DNA of 64,000 nt from Microvirga sp. ACRRW (GCF_022346925.1 NZ_JAKRNJ010000004.1:186001-250000); one strand, 5' to 3'. Positions 43,251-53,419 are shown, numbered from the stretch's first letter. A program made the numbers and translations. Notes: a model not told the origin generated them from the letters alone.

Positions 43251-45596
43251 ATGCTATCCATCGGTCAGCGCATCGCGAGCGAACTGAATGTGCAGGAATG
43301 GCAGGTCAAGGCAGCCGTCGATCTGCTCGATGGTGGTTCGACCGTGCCCTTCATCGCGCGCTACCGCAAGGAAGTCACCGGGACTCTTGACGACTCGCAA
43401 CTCCGCACCCTGGAGGAGCGCCTGCGCTACTTGCGTGAAATGGAGGATCGCCGCAAAACGATCCTCGACAGCATCCGCGAGCAGGGCAAGCTCACCGATG
43501 AGCTGGCGCTCCAGATCAACACGGCCGATACCAAGGCGCGCCTCGAAGATCTTTACCTCCCCTACAAGCCCAAGCGCCGCACCAAGGCGCAGATCGCCAA
43601 GGAAGCGGGCCTTGAGCCGCTCGCAGACCTCATCCTCACCGAGCCGCAGCGCGATCCGAAAGCGGAAGCCGCTGCTTTCGTGAATACGGAAAAGGAAGTC
43701 GCAACACCTGAAGCAGCTCTTGAAGGCGCGCGCGCCATTCTCGTGGAGCGCTTTGCGGAAAACGCGGAATTGCTGGGTGCCCTGCGCGAGATCTACTGGG
43801 AGCGCGGCAGCGTTACTTCGAAAGTGCGCGACGGCAAGCAGACGGATGGCGCGAAATTCGCCGATTACTTCGACTTCGCCGAGCCTCTCACCAAGCTCCC
43901 CTCCCACCGCATTCTCGCGCTCTTCCGCGGCGAGAAGGAGGAGGTCCTCGATCTGCGCATGGAAGAGGACAAGGATGCGGTGGAGCCCGGTTATGTGAGC
44001 CGCTATGAGGGCCGCACAGCCCTTGCTTTCGGTATCACCGACCAAGGCCGTCCCGGCGACAAGTGGCTTCTGGAAACGGTGCGCTGGGCATGGCGCACGA
44101 AGCTGCGCTTCTCCATCGAACTCGACATGAAGATGAAGCTCTGGCAGCTCGCCGAGGATGAAGCGGTCAAGGTTTTTGCAGGCAACCTGCGCGATCTTCT
44201 GCTCGCGGCGCCCGCCGGCACGCGCCCGACGCTCGGCCTCGATCCGGGCTATCGCACGGGCGTGAAGGTGGCCGTGGTTGACGCCACTGGCAAGGTGGTC
44301 GCGACGGACACGATCTATCCCCATGAGCCGAAGCGCCAATGGGATGAATCCTTGGCGACGATCGCGCGTCTGTGCCGCGTTCACAAGGTTGAGCTCATCG
44401 CCATCGGCAACGGCACCGCCTCTCGCGAGACCGACAAGCTCGCAGGCGAATTGGTGACGAAGCATCCAGACTTGAAGCTCACCAAGATCATGGTGTCGGA
44501 GGCAGGCGCGTCCGTTTACTCCGCCTCCGCCTACGCAAGTCAGGAATTGCCGGACCTCGATGTGTCCTTGCGTGGAGCGGTTTCCATCGCGCGGCGCCTG
44601 CAGGATCCGCTGGCGGAGCTCGTCAAGATCGATCCTAAATCCATCGGCGTCGGCCAGTACCAGCACGATCTCGCGGAGTACAAGCTCTCGCGCTCGCTCG
44701 ATGCCGTGGTGGAAGACTGCGTGAACGCGGTCGGCGTCGATCTCAACACAGCCTCCGCGCCGCTTCTGTCGCGCGTGTCGGGTCTTGGCGAGTGGGTGGC
44801 GAAGAACATCGTCGAGCACCGAAACGCCAAAGGCCCGTTCAAGACGCGTAAAGCACTCGGCGACGTGCCGGGCCTTGGACCGAAAACCTTCGAGCAGGCA
44901 GCAGGCTTCCTGCGCATCCCGAACGGCGATGACCCGCTCGATACCTCGGGTGTTCACCCGGAAGCCTATCCGGTCGTACGCCGCATCATTGAAGCGACGA
45001 AGAGCGACATCAAGGTTCTCATCGGCAATGGCGGCGTGCTGAAGAAGCTCAACCCGCAGAACTTTACGGATGAGAAATTCGGCGTGCCGACTGTGAAGGA
45101 CATTCTGTCCGAGCTGGAAAAGCCGGGCCGCGATCCGCGCCCCGAGTTCAAGACAGCGACCTTCATGGAAGGCGTTGAGAAGATCAGCGATCTTAAACCC
45201 GGCATGATGTTGGAAGGCGTAGTGACGAACGTGGCCGCTTTCGGCGCCTTCGTCGACATCGGCGTGCATCAGGACGGTCTCGTGCACATCTCAGCGCTCT
45301 CCGAGACTTTCGTGAAGGACCCGCGCGATGTGGTGAAGCCCGGCGACATCGTGAAGGTGAAGGTGCTGGAAGTCGACATTCCGCGCAAACGCATTTCGCT
45401 GACCATGCGCATGAGCGATCCCGCAGAGAAGCGTCCGGCCGGTCGTTCGGACGAAAACCGCGGCGCGCTCCAGAAGCATCGTTCTCAGAATGAGAAGCGA
45501 TCTTCCGCTCCCACAGCCTCGAATGACTCAGGCGGAGCCATGGCGGAGGCTCTGCGCCGGGCAGGGTTGGCGAAAGACAAGAACGCGCGGCGCTGA
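43251..45596 (+). CDS. tex: Tex family RNA-binding transcription accessory protein
   Basis: A 781-residue Tex protein, expected to bind nucleic acid and influence transcription and stress fitness. Regions in order are: N-terminal helical domain (about 1-190), YqgF-like fold (near [16 protein letters not shown], residue 328 on), HhH motifs ([15 protein letters not shown]), and an S1 domain (about 650-720, [21 protein letters not shown]). The C-terminal tail is basic and flexible. GGAGAGG precedes the ATG. A 195-base promoter region separates it from the divergent YegD-like gene. Confidence 0.95.
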   Translation: MLSIGQRIASELNVQEWQVKAAVDLLDGGSTVPFIARYRKEVTGTLDDSQLRTLEERLRYLREMEDRRKTILDSIREQGKLTDELALQINTADTKARLEDLYLPYKPKRRTKAQIAKEAGLEPLADLILTEPQRDPKAEAAAFVNTEKEVATPEAALEGARAILVERFAENAELLGALREIYWERGSVTSKVRDGKQTDGAKFADYFDFAEPLTKLPSHRILALFRGEKEEVLDLRMEEDKDAVEPGYVSRYEGRTALAFGITDQGRPGDKWLLETVRWAWRTKLRFSIELDMKMKLWQLAEDEAVKVFAGNLRDLLLAAPAGTRPTLGLDPGYRTGVKVAVVDATGKVVATDTIYPHEPKRQWDESLATIARLCRVHKVELIAIGNGTASRETDKLAGELVTKHPDLKLTKIMVSEAGASVYSASAYASQELPDLDVSLRGAVSIARRLQDPLAELVKIDPKSIGVGQYQHDLAEYKLSRSLDAVVEDCVNAVGVDLNTASAPLLSRVSGLGEWVAKNIVEHRNAKGPFKTRKALGDVPGLGPKTFEQAAGFLRIPNGDDPLDTSGVHPEAYPVVRRIIEATKSDIKVLIGNGGVLKKLNPQNFTDEKFGVPTVKDILSELEKPGRDPRPEFKTATFMEGVEKISDLKPGMMLEGVVTNVAAFGAFVDIGVHQDGLVHISALSETFVKDPRDVVKPGDIVKVKVLEVDIPRKRISLTMRMSDPAEKRPAGRSDENRGALQKHRSQNEKRSSAPTASNDSGGAMAEALRRAGLAKDKNARR

Positions 45597-45624
45597 CGCG
45601 CTATCGCAAGGCCAGTAATCGCTC

Positions 45625-45653
45625 AAGCTCGCGTGAGAGCATCACGCGAGCTT
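45625..45653. terminator. Bidirectional terminator overlapping the kinase 3' end
   Basis: AAGCTCGCGTGA and TCACGCGAGCTT pair over 12 bp with a 5-base loop and TTC after it. The right arm includes the stop codon and last codons of the minus-strand kinase gene, so coding sequence doubles as terminator stem. Confidence 0.75.
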
Positions 45654-47423
45654 TTCGTTGGCGCGGTAATAATCGACGGTCTCCGCTTCAGGCAGTGGGA
45701 AGCTCACCGTGCAGACGAGGCCGGTCGGGCGATAATCGAGATCCACCGTGCCTCCAAGCTCGCGGCTCAAGCCGCGCTCGATGAGGCGGGATCCGAAACC
45801 TTTATGAGTTGGAGCTTGCGTCAGCGGCCCACCATGCTCGGACCATTTGAGCACGAGACGCGGCGCATCCTCGACGCGGATCAGTGTCCACTCAATGAGC
45901 ACCTCGCCAGTCTCGGACGAGAATGCTCCATACTTTGCGGCATTGGTTGAAAGCTCGTGGAGGGCCATGGCGAGCGGCAGGGCAATTCTCGGCGGAAGCT
46001 GAATCGGCTCACCGGAAACCTTAAAGCGCTCGATATTGTCTCTGGCGTAAGGAGCCATCGCTTCCTGAACGATGTCTTGAAGATTCGCGCCTTCCCAGTT
46101 CTCGCGCGTCAGAACGTCATGCGTCTTGGAAAGCGCGAACAAACGCGCCTCGAAGGCCGCGCGTCCGGCATTGGGATCACCGATCCTGAAGCTGTGAGCC
46201 GCAACGGACTGCACGGTCGCCAACGTATTCTTGACCCGGTGGTTGAGCTCGTTGATCAGCAGGCGCTGACGCGCGTCCGAGCGGGCTCGCTCAACGGCGG
46301 CCCATGTACGTTCGGCGACATCCCGGCAAAGCTCGATCTCGCTTTCGGTCCATAGCCGTTTGGTCGTGTTGTGAACGTAGAGCGCCGCGCTCAGGCGCCC
46401 TTCCTTCACCAGGGAGACGACGATGGTTCCGAGATTCTGGAGCGCGATGAAAACATCCGTATTGTCCCGGAGACGGGGATCGGACAGCGCATCGTTGATC
46501 ACCAGAGTCCGCCCGGCCCGCATCTCGTCGCAGACGAACGGTCCGAAGGGCGTGAGAGGATGGCGGCCCACCATGTAGGGCATACCCTCCACACGCCAAT
46601 CGACAAGCGTCGTCAGCATCATCGTGTCGTGCTCGATCTCGCCATAGCCGAGGCGAGTCACGCCCAGATGCTTGCCGAGAGCCTCGGACACCGTCATCAG
46701 GATATCGTCTGGACGGACGAGATCGCGGATCTGGTCGCTGAGGTTGAGGATGAAACGCTCACGGACTTCGTTTTCCTTGCTCGGCGTGATGTCGAGATTG
46801 ACGATCACCGTCCGCAAGGGCTTGCCCATCTTGCCCGCCAGGGACTGGCCGCGCATCTGAAGCCATCGCACCGAGCCGTCGCTCCTCACGATCCGGTACT
46901 CCGTCGTTAAGGGCTCCAAGGTGCGCGGCAGTTGCTTGACCTGCCACTCCAGCCGCTCGCGGTCGTCGGGATGGAGAATTCCGATCCAAGCCTTGAAGGG
47001 ATTGGTCCCGCTCTCATCGGGGTTGAGCCCGGTGAGCAGGAACATCTGCTTTGACCAACTGATCTCACCGGTCGAGTGATCCCAGTCCCAAATGCCGAAG
47101 CCCGCGACCTCCTGGGCGATCTGAAGGCGCTCTTCCCCTTCTTGCAGAATTTTCAGGACATTCTCGCGCTCTGCCTCGCGGAGGCTGAGTTTGCTGGCCA
47201 TGTCATTGAAGGCCGAGCTCAGGTAGCCGATCGGCGTGTTCGGATTCTCGACCTCAACCCGCGTCTGTAGGTTGCCGTGCCGCCATTGATCCACGGCCTG
47301 GTAGAAAGACTTGAGGGGACGGCGCACGGAGGCGCGCCCGGCCAGCCAAGCACAGCCGGCCGTGAGGCCGAGTGCAGCTACGGCCGCGAGCACTCGCCAA
47401 TCCATTATTGGCAGTTCAGCCAT
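45642..47423 (-). CDS. Orphan HWE-type sensor histidine kinase (HAMP-like, PAS, GAF)
   Basis: A 593-residue kinase. An N-terminal membrane helix (about 8-30) is followed by a HAMP-like segment, a PAS domain (about 100-215, GIWDWDHSTGEISW), a GAF domain (about 230-385) and an HWE catalytic core. The core has the phospho-acceptor NHRVKNTLATVQ and the ATP-binding NAAKYGAFS; the W-x-E of HWE kinases is present in LKWSEHGG. HWE kinases often feed the PhyR/EcfG general stress pathway in this group. No response regulator is adjacent. ATG 47405 is an alternative start. Confidence 0.9.
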   Translation of the reverse strand: MAELPIMDWRVLAAVAALGLTAGCAWLAGRASVRRPLKSFYQAVDQWRHGNLQTRVEVENPNTPIGYLSSAFNDMASKLSLREAERENVLKILQEGEERLQIAQEVAGFGIWDWDHSTGEISWSKQMFLLTGLNPDESGTNPFKAWIGILHPDDRERLEWQVKQLPRTLEPLTTEYRIVRSDGSVRWLQMRGQSLAGKMGKPLRTVIVNLDITPSKENEVRERFILNLSDQIRDLVRPDDILMTVSEALGKHLGVTRLGYGEIEHDTMMLTTLVDWRVEGMPYMVGRHPLTPFGPFVCDEMRAGRTLVINDALSDPRLRDNTDVFIALQNLGTIVVSLVKEGRLSAALYVHNTTKRLWTESEIELCRDVAERTWAAVERARSDARQRLLINELNHRVKNTLATVQSVAAHSFRIGDPNAGRAAFEARLFALSKTHDVLTRENWEGANLQDIVQEAMAPYARDNIERFKVSGEPIQLPPRIALPLAMALHELSTNAAKYGAFSSETGEVLIEWTLIRVEDAPRLVLKWSEHGGPLTQAPTHKGFGSRLIERGLSRELGGTVDLDYRPTGLVCTVSFPLPEAETVDYYRANEKLA

Positions 47424-47572
47424 CCCTTGAACCTGTCATATCCCCGAAGCCCATGATGGCCTTTGATGCATCAAGCATGCCGCCCAAGCCGATGCTAGCT
47501 TTGGGCGCCATGTCCTGCCGGTACGGATTGTCGCACCAACTTGTAAATGAAATCTCATCGCGCCGCTCTCCA

Positions 47573-48757
47573 TCACGCCGCGATCTTGAACCGGGAGAGG
47601 GCGAAAGCGGAGACGTCGATCCCGGTTTTCCCGTCGAGCACCCATTGGGCCGCCACCTCGCCAATGGCCGCCGAGTGCTTGAAGCCGTGCCCCGAGCACG
47701 GAGACACAACGAGGATGCGATCGCTCTCAGGATGACGGTCGATCAGGAAGTTGGAATCCGAGGTCATCGTATAAAGGCAGGTCGCGGCTCGCAGGGCCTG
47801 GCGGCGAAGCCCCTGGACCCGTCCGGAGAGATGCTCCGCACGCATGGCATCGGATTCGGCAGGAGTAACAGCCCGCTCGATCTCATCGGGATGGACGAAC
47901 GCATCGTATTGCTCGCCTGCGGTCTTGATAGCGTTGGTGCCGCTCAAGGAGGGAAAACCATAGAAGAAATCGTTGGGGCTCGGCCCGTGTGACCAGATGA
48001 AGACGGGACTCTTCGACCAATGTTCCGCGTAATCCGGATCAACCTCGAACCAATGCATGACCTGGCGACTGGGAGTTAAAAGCCGCTTGAACGGTTCTCC
48101 AAGAAGCGATGGCGCCCAGGCTCCCGCGGAGACGATGACCTGCCCGGCTAAGAGTTCTCCACGATCCGTGATGATTCGAACGCCATTCCCATCGGGGGAG
48201 ACGGAGAGCACCCGTGTTCCAAGTTCCGCAGCAGCGCCCAAGGCACGGGCGCGCTCGAGCTGGACACCGACACAGCGCTCCGGATTGAGATAGCCGCCGC
48301 CCGGCTCGAAATAACCGATCTCATCCTCGCGCGGCGTGAATTGCGGGTAGCGTCGGCGGATCTCCGCCGCATCCAGCATATCATGCGGAATGCCGTAGGC
48401 TTTTGCCGCCTGTTTCGTGCGATCCAGAAAGGCCGCGCGAACGACACCGTTGGAAACGGAATTGACCGCTTCCACGATCAGGCACCCGTTCCGGGTCAGA
48501 AGCCGCTCGCCGGTCTCAGCCTCAAGCTCCTCCCAAATCTCGTTCGAGCGCAGCGCAAGCGGCACATAAACCGCGCCTTCGCCGATCGCTTGGCGGGTAA
48601 TGCGGGTCTCGCCGTGGGTCGAACCCTGGTCGTGCGGCGGCGAGAAACGGTCGATCCCGACGGCCTTCACCCCTCGTTTCGCGAGCTGGTAGAGCGCGGC
48701 GGCACCCATGGCTCCGAGGCCGATCACGGCAACATCATAAGATCGAGCAACACTCAT
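47573..48757 (-). CDS. solA: N-methyl-L-tryptophan oxidase / sarcosine oxidase family
   Basis: A 394-residue FAD-dependent amine oxidase of the SolA/monomeric sarcosine oxidase family. The Rossmann loop is VIGLGAMGAAALYQLA, and the Cys in CSGHGFKHS is the expected covalent flavin attachment site. The real substrate (N-methyltryptophan, sarcosine or another N-methyl amino acid) cannot be told from sequence. I start at ATG 48757 because the family begins about ten residues before the Rossmann loop. It is divergent from the thiamine transporter. Confidence 0.85.
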   Translation of the reverse strand: MSVARSYDVAVIGLGAMGAAALYQLAKRGVKAVGIDRFSPPHDQGSTHGETRITRQAIGEGAVYVPLALRSNEIWEELEAETGERLLTRNGCLIVEAVNSVSNGVVRAAFLDRTKQAAKAYGIPHDMLDAAEIRRRYPQFTPREDEIGYFEPGGGYLNPERCVGVQLERARALGAAAELGTRVLSVSPDGNGVRIITDRGELLAGQVIVSAGAWAPSLLGEPFKRLLTPSRQVMHWFEVDPDYAEHWSKSPVFIWSHGPSPNDFFYGFPSLSGTNAIKTAGEQYDAFVHPDEIERAVTPAESDAMRAEHLSGRVQGLRRQALRAATCLYTMTSDSNFLIDRHPESDRILVVSPCSGHGFKHSAAIGEVAAQWVLDGKTGIDVSAFALSRFKIAA

Positions 48758-49059
48758 TCGCGAAACACCCACAACTTTTCCTATTCCAAACAGAATCTTA
48801 GCTCTGCCGCAAGGGTAGTGCAGCAGGATGCTGGGATGCTTTTGCCGCTTCCCTTGTGTTGCAAGGGGATCTGCTCTAGAACCGCCTTGTCTCACGGGGA
48901 GCCTCTTTCGGGGCTGAGAGGCGGCAAGGCCGCCGACCCGTCGAACCTGATCCGGGTCATGCCGGCGGAGGGAATGAGCATGCGATATCGCAGAGAAAAC
49001 TGCGCCCCGTGCGAGTTATGCCGCCAACCCGGCTTGCATCATGCATGGGAGCAACCTTG
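48758..49059. other. Intergenic region holding the TPP riboswitch
   Basis: This 302-base gap between the solA-like gene and thiB contains the TPP riboswitch at about 48890-48979. About 80 bases remain between the aptamer and the thiB start; they include a CGCAG/CTGCG stem and a TGCATCATGCA element near the ribosome site. Confidence 0.6.
48890..48979 (+). promoter_or_regulatory. TPP riboswitch (THI element)
   Basis: The core blocks appear in order: a closing-stem CTCA, then GGGGAGCC, then GGGGCTGAGAGG, then GACCCGTCGAACCTGATCCGG, and finally CATGCCGGCGGAGGGAATGAG, whose TGAG pairs with the first block. This is the standard thiamine pyrophosphate aptamer. It lies about 80 bases before thiB and should lower expression of the transporter when thiamine pyrophosphate is plentiful, probably by hiding the ribosome site, since no T-run terminator follows. 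Confidence 0.95.
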
Positions 49060-50064
49060 ATGTTACGCCGATCTTTTCTCACCCTAGCCTCGTTCTTCCT
49101 GGCGACGAGCGCCGCATTCGCACAGGGCAAGCCTGTGCTCACGGTCTACACTTACGGCTCGTTTGCCGGGAAATACGGCCCCGGAAAAACCGTCGAGGAG
49201 CGCTTTGAAGCAACCTGTGGCTGTGATCTCAACTGGGTCACCGCAGAAGATGCGGGCAGCCTCGTCGGGCGCCTGCGCCTCGAAGGGACCGACACGAAGG
49301 CCGATGTGATTGTGGGCCTCGACATGAACCTCGCGGCCGAAGCCAAGGCGCTCAACGCCTTCGCGCCGCATGGCGTGGCCGTGAAGGACCTGTCGCTTCC
49401 GATTGCCTGGAACGACGACACGTTCGTTCCCTTCGATTGGGGGTACTATGCCTTTGTCTATGACGCCAACAAGCTGCCCAACCCGCCAAAGAGCCTGAAG
49501 GAGCTCATCGAGAATCCCAACGGTCCGAAGGTGGTTCTGCAGGATCCGCGCACCAGCGCGCCCGGCCTTGGCCTGCTGCTATGGATGCAGAAGGTCTATG
49601 GCGACAAGGCGGGCGAGGCCTGGACGCAGCTGAAGCCGCGCATCGTCACCTTCACCAAGGGATGGTCGGAGGCCTATGGCCTGTTCATGAAGGGTGAAGC
49701 GGACATGGTGATGTCCTACACCACGTCCCCGGCCTATCACATCGCGGCCGAAAAGAAGGACAACTACAAGGCGGCCGCGTTCTCGGAAGGACACTACCTG
49801 CACGTTGAACTTGCCGGCATGACACGCACCACGAAGCAGCCCGAGCTTGCGAAGAAGTTCATGGCTTTCGTGCTCAGCGAGCCTTTCCAGTCAGCCATGC
49901 CCGAAGGCAACTGGATGATGCCCGCCAAGGTGCCCGCATCGGGCCTGCCCGCATCGTTCAAGGATCTGGTGCAGCCTCAGAAGGCGTTGCTGTTCACGCC
50001 CGAGGAAGTGCAGCAGAACCGTCGCGCCTTCACCGACACCTGGCTCAACGCCGCTTCGCGCTAA
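49060..50064 (+). CDS. thiB: Thiamine ABC transporter substrate-binding protein
   Basis: A 334-residue periplasmic binding protein with a signal peptide (LTLASFFLATSAAFAQG near residue 7-22). The ThiB pattern includes VYTYGSFAGKYGPG, TDTKADVIVGLDMNL, PFDWGYYAFVYD and FTKGWSEAYGLF. ATG 49060 is preceded by GGGAG; the frame is open upstream but that region is the riboswitch leader. It binds thiamine and delivers it to ThiP/ThiQ. Confidence 0.93.
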   Translation: MLRRSFLTLASFFLATSAAFAQGKPVLTVYTYGSFAGKYGPGKTVEERFEATCGCDLNWVTAEDAGSLVGRLRLEGTDTKADVIVGLDMNLAAEAKALNAFAPHGVAVKDLSLPIAWNDDTFVPFDWGYYAFVYDANKLPNPPKSLKELIENPNGPKVVLQDPRTSAPGLGLLLWMQKVYGDKAGEAWTQLKPRIVTFTKGWSEAYGLFMKGEADMVMSYTTSPAYHIAAEKKDNYKAAAFSEGHYLHVELAGMTRTTKQPELAKKFMAFVLSEPFQSAMPEGNWMMPAKVPASGLPASFKDLVQPQKALLFTPEEVQQNRRAFTDTWLNAASR

Positions 50065-50073
50065 CCGACAGCG

Positions 50074-51648
50074 ATGACGATGAAGCTGCCCCATCCCGGA
50101 AGCCTCGTGGCCTTCGCCATCGTGGCTCTGGTTGCGGGCGGCTTCATCGCGCTCGCAACAATCGGTGGAGAGAAGCCGGCGCTTCTCTCCATCGGCCCCT
50201 ATCTGTGGCGGGTTCTGGCCTTCTCACTCATTCAGGCTGCCCTTTCCACAATCCTTTCCCTGTCACTCGGCGTTGCGTTGGCCCTCGCACTCGCTCGACG
50301 CCGCTTTCCGGGACGCGACCTGGTGCTGGCGCTGCTCGGCACCACGATGGTGATTCCCACCATCGTTGCGGTCTTCGCGGTCTTCGCCGTCTACGGGCGC
50401 AGCGGATGGATCACGCAAGCCCTGTCGTTTCTCGGATGGAAAGAGAGTTTCAGCATCTTCGGATATCCGGGCATCCTGATCGCCCATGTCTTCCTCAACG
50501 CGCCATACGTCACACGCATTCTTCTCGATTCCTTGAGCCTCGTCCCGTCGGAGCAATGGCGACTCGCATCCGCCTTCGGCTTCAAGCCCTCACATATCTT
50601 CCGCCATCTCGACTGGCCTGTGCTGCGCGCAGAACTGCCGGGGCTTGCCGGACTCGTGTTCCTTCTGTGCTTCAAGAGTTTCGCCATCGTGCTGGCGCTG
50701 GGTGGAGGGCCCAGCCGGTCAACGCTGGAAGTCGCCATTTACGAAGCGCTCAAGATCGATCTCGATTTCGGTCGCGCGGCCTGGCTTGCGCTGATCCAGC
50801 TTGCCATCTGCCTGACGCTGACAGGCGTTCTCAACTGGGCTCTGACGAGGCCGCCGACGACGCACACCATCCGCGGCCTGATCCAGCGTCCCGATGCGAA
50901 AAACAAGAACCTCAAAATTCTTGATGCTGTCGTTCTCGCGGCAGGAACGCTCTTCATCGCTCCCCTGGCCCTCAGCATGCTGACCGGGTTGAGCCACATG
51001 CTGGATGTCATCGACATCGATCTTCTGCGCGCCTTCGTCACGAGCGTGACGATTGCAATCATCGCTGCAACCATCGCCTGCTTTCTCGCGCTGGCCCTTG
51101 CTTCCTCGGCCCGTCGATGGCGTGTCGCTCTGCGCTCGCCCCGCATGGCAGCGTTTTACGATTTTCTCCCCAATACCCTGCTCGCCGTACCCCCCTTTGC
51201 GCTGACGGCTGGCCTGTTCCTCATCGTGCGTCGCTTCACCGATCCTTCAGCGGCAGGTCTCATTCTTCTGCCTTTGATCAACGGCCTTGCCGCCGTTCCT
51301 TTCGCCTATCGTTCACTCGCCCCTCGCCTTCTGACGGCGGAAGAACGATATGGCCGCGTTGCCGCGTCGCTTGGCATCACGGGCGTGAACAAGCTCACGA
51401 TCATGGATTGGCCGCTGATCAAGCGTCCCTTCGGTGCGGCCTTTGCCTTGGCCATGGCACTCTCGTTCGGCGATTTCGGCATCATCGCCCTGTTCGGTGG
51501 ACAGGAACTCATCACCCTTCCCTATCTTCTCTTCGAGAGGCTCGGCGCATACCGGCTCGATGAAGCTTCGGCCATCGGCCTTCTCATCGTGCTTGTCGCT
51601 TTTCTCCTCGCTAATGCTTCGGGTCGCTTGTCTCATGCTGGTGATTGA
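50074..51648 (+). CDS. thiP: Thiamine ABC transporter permease
   Basis: A 524-residue two-module permease with about twelve membrane helices, each module carrying an EAA-like loop (SEQWRLASAFGFKPSHIF, EERYGRVAASLGITGV). It forms the translocation channel for thiamine with ThiQ. Its final codons overlap the thiQ start by 14 bases, so the two are translationally coupled. Confidence 0.93.
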   Translation: MTMKLPHPGSLVAFAIVALVAGGFIALATIGGEKPALLSIGPYLWRVLAFSLIQAALSTILSLSLGVALALALARRRFPGRDLVLALLGTTMVIPTIVAVFAVFAVYGRSGWITQALSFLGWKESFSIFGYPGILIAHVFLNAPYVTRILLDSLSLVPSEQWRLASAFGFKPSHIFRHLDWPVLRAELPGLAGLVFLLCFKSFAIVLALGGGPSRSTLEVAIYEALKIDLDFGRAAWLALIQLAICLTLTGVLNWALTRPPTTHTIRGLIQRPDAKNKNLKILDAVVLAAGTLFIAPLALSMLTGLSHMLDVIDIDLLRAFVTSVTIAIIAATIACFLALALASSARRWRVALRSPRMAAFYDFLPNTLLAVPPFALTAGLFLIVRRFTDPSAAGLILLPLINGLAAVPFAYRSLAPRLLTAEERYGRVAASLGITGVNKLTIMDWPLIKRPFGAAFALAMALSFGDFGIIALFGGQELITLPYLLFERLGAYRLDEASAIGLLIVLVAFLLANASGRLSHAGD

Positions 51649-52336
51649 AAACTGCCGCCTCACATGGCCGGATTTTACCGCCGACTATTCCCTGACGGTG
51701 AACAAAGGCGCGCTCTGCGCCGTCATCGGCCCATCGGGCGGCGGAAAAACCACGCTGCTGCACATGATCGCAGGCTTCGAGAAGCCCGAGAGCGGAACGC
51801 TTACCTTCGAGGGGACGAACCTCCTGCCTCTCGAACCGGCCAAGCGTCCCGTCGCCATCGTCTTTCAGGATCACAATCTCTTCCCACACCTGACGGCGGC
51901 GCAGAACGTGGCTTTGGGACTTCGCCCATCGTTGCGCCTTTCCGACAATGAGCGGCTTCTCACTGAAGAGATGCTGGATGCCGTCGGCCTGAAAGGTCTC
52001 GATGCACGCAAGCCTGGGGAGATGTCGGGCGGCCAGCGCCAACGCGTGGCGCTGGCGCGCGCGCTCGTCTCGGGCCGGCCTTTGATCCTTCTCGACGAGC
52101 CTTTCAGCAGTCTCGACCCAGGCCTGCGGCGCGACATGGTTCAACTCGTGGGCGAGTTGCGCAGAAAGCGTCCCGTCACGATCCTCATGACGATCCACAC
52201 ACCCGAGGATGTGGCCGATCTCGCGGACCAGATGGCGTTCGTGGCCGATGGCAGGGTGGTCGCCTCAGATTCCCCCTCCACCATCCTCGGAGGCTCCCTT
52301 GCGGCCAGGATCGCCGCTGCAGTCTCCAATACCTGA
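51635..52336 (+). CDS. thiQ: Thiamine ABC transporter ATP-binding protein
   Basis: A 233-residue ABC ATPase with Walker A (GPSGGGKTT), signature (MSGGQRQRVALARAL), Walker B (LILLDEPFSSLDPG) and the H-loop (MTIHTPEDV). ThiQ powers thiamine uptake by ThiBP. ATG 51635 overlaps the thiP stop by 14 bases. With the TPP riboswitch upstream this completes a thiamine salvage operon. Confidence 0.93.
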   Translation: MLVIENCRLTWPDFTADYSLTVNKGALCAVIGPSGGGKTTLLHMIAGFEKPESGTLTFEGTNLLPLEPAKRPVAIVFQDHNLFPHLTAAQNVALGLRPSLRLSDNERLLTEEMLDAVGLKGLDARKPGEMSGGQRQRVALARALVSGRPLILLDEPFSSLDPGLRRDMVQLVGELRRKRPVTILMTIHTPEDVADLADQMAFVADGRVVASDSPSTILGGSLAARIAAAVSNT

Positions 52337-52480
52337 GCCTTGACCTCATAACTGGTATTGCCTCCCGCTAAGTGTCGGCAGAACGGATCTTTTCGCGCTC
52401 CCAGACCGCTCCTGAGCCCTCAGGTTCCGCACCCCATGGTCGAAACGTCTGGGTATGATGACCCTGCGCTACTTTCCGAA

Positions 52481-52515
52481 CTGGATATTAAGTGGCATTA
52501 TACCGGTCTGGTCCT
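52481..52515. promoter_or_regulatory. Candidate operator region in front of the amino-sugar operon
   Basis: Two related words, CTGGATATTA and GTGGCATTATA, are followed by ACCGGTCTGGTCC within 60 bases of the kinase start. The TGGTCC/GGTCT words recur upstream of anmK and murQ. An operator for the HutC-type GntR protein encoded in this operon is a reasonable guess. Confidence 0.3.
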
Positions 52516-52540
52516 CCGCTATCCTGAGAACTGCTTTCCC

Positions 52541-53419
52541 ATGAGCCATTCCCTTTTCCTTGGCATCGACGGCGGCGGCACGAAATGCCGGGCGCGGCTG
52601 CGCGATGCGGAAGGGAAGCTGCTGGGAGAGGGCTCAGGCGGTCCTTCGAACATTCGCCTCGATCCCGATCTGGTCTGGACCTCCATCCTGACCGCCTGCC
52701 GCGAAGCGCTCCACCAGGCGGGGCTTCAGGAAAGCGATCTCAAAGCCATTCCTGCGGGCATGGGGGCAGCCGGCGCTGGTCAGACGAGCGCCGTCGAACG
52801 GCTCTTGTCCCGCCCGCATCCCTTCGCCTCCTTTGCCATCGACACGGACGCCCACACCGCCTGGCTCGGCGCCTTCAACGGCGGAGACGGCGCCATCCTG
52901 ATTCTAGGCACGGGCTCCTGCGGCTATGGCGGCACTGGCGGGCAATGCCGTTATGTGGGCGGCTGGGGCTTCGAGATTTCCGATGAAGGCAGCGGAGCGG
53001 CCCTGGGCCGCGATCTCCTGCGTCGATGCGTCTGGGCGCATGACGGACGAATTCCTTCGACGCCGCTCTCCGAGGCGCTGCTCGGCGAGTTCGACAACAG
53101 TCTCGAGATGCTTGTCGACTGGGTCGGCAATGCGCGCCCGGGCGACTATGCCCGCTATGCGCCGATGGTATTCGACCATGCCGGCCGCCGCGATCCGCTG
53201 GCCATCGCGCTGATCGAAGAATCAGCCGCAGGCGCAACGCGCATCGCCGAGCGTCTTCTGGAACTCGGCGCGCCTGCCTTGTGTCTGTTCGGTGGTTTGG
53301 CGGAGCCCCTGCGCCCGTGGATGCCGCCGTCGATTCAACAGGTCATCGTGCAGCCTCAGGCGGATGCCTTGGACGGGGCCATTCTTCTGGGGCGCAACGC
53401 CGCGCGGAGGCAGCCATGA
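52541..53419 (+). CDS. BadF/BadG-family sugar kinase, likely N-acetylglucosamine kinase
   Basis: A 292-residue ASKHA kinase with phosphate-binding loops GIDGGGTKCRARL, LGTGSCGYG and SDEGSGAALG. In this context (nagA, SIS deaminase, NagR-like regulator) it should phosphorylate GlcNAc or a related amino sugar to the 6-phosphate. I start at ATG 52541, since the frame upstream to 52358 has no ribosome site and does not resemble the family. The stop overlaps the next gene by ATGA. Confidence 0.85.
   Translation: MSHSLFLGIDGGGTKCRARLRDAEGKLLGEGSGGPSNIRLDPDLVWTSILTACREALHQAGLQESDLKAIPAGMGAAGAGQTSAVERLLSRPHPFASFAIDTDAHTAWLGAFNGGDGAILILGTGSCGYGGTGGQCRYVGGWGFEISDEGSGAALGRDLLRRCVWAHDGRIPSTPLSEALLGEFDNSLEMLVDWVGNARPGDYARYAPMVFDHAGRRDPLAIALIEESAAGATRIAERLLELGAPALCLFGGLAEPLRPWMPPSIQQVIVQPQADALDGAILLGRNAARRQP

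Noticed and set aside
43254..45287. A 677-codon frame on the minus strand opposite tex
   Set aside because: It is a shadow of the GC-rich tex gene: no ribosome site, no recognisable domain, very unusual composition. tex itself is unmistakable.
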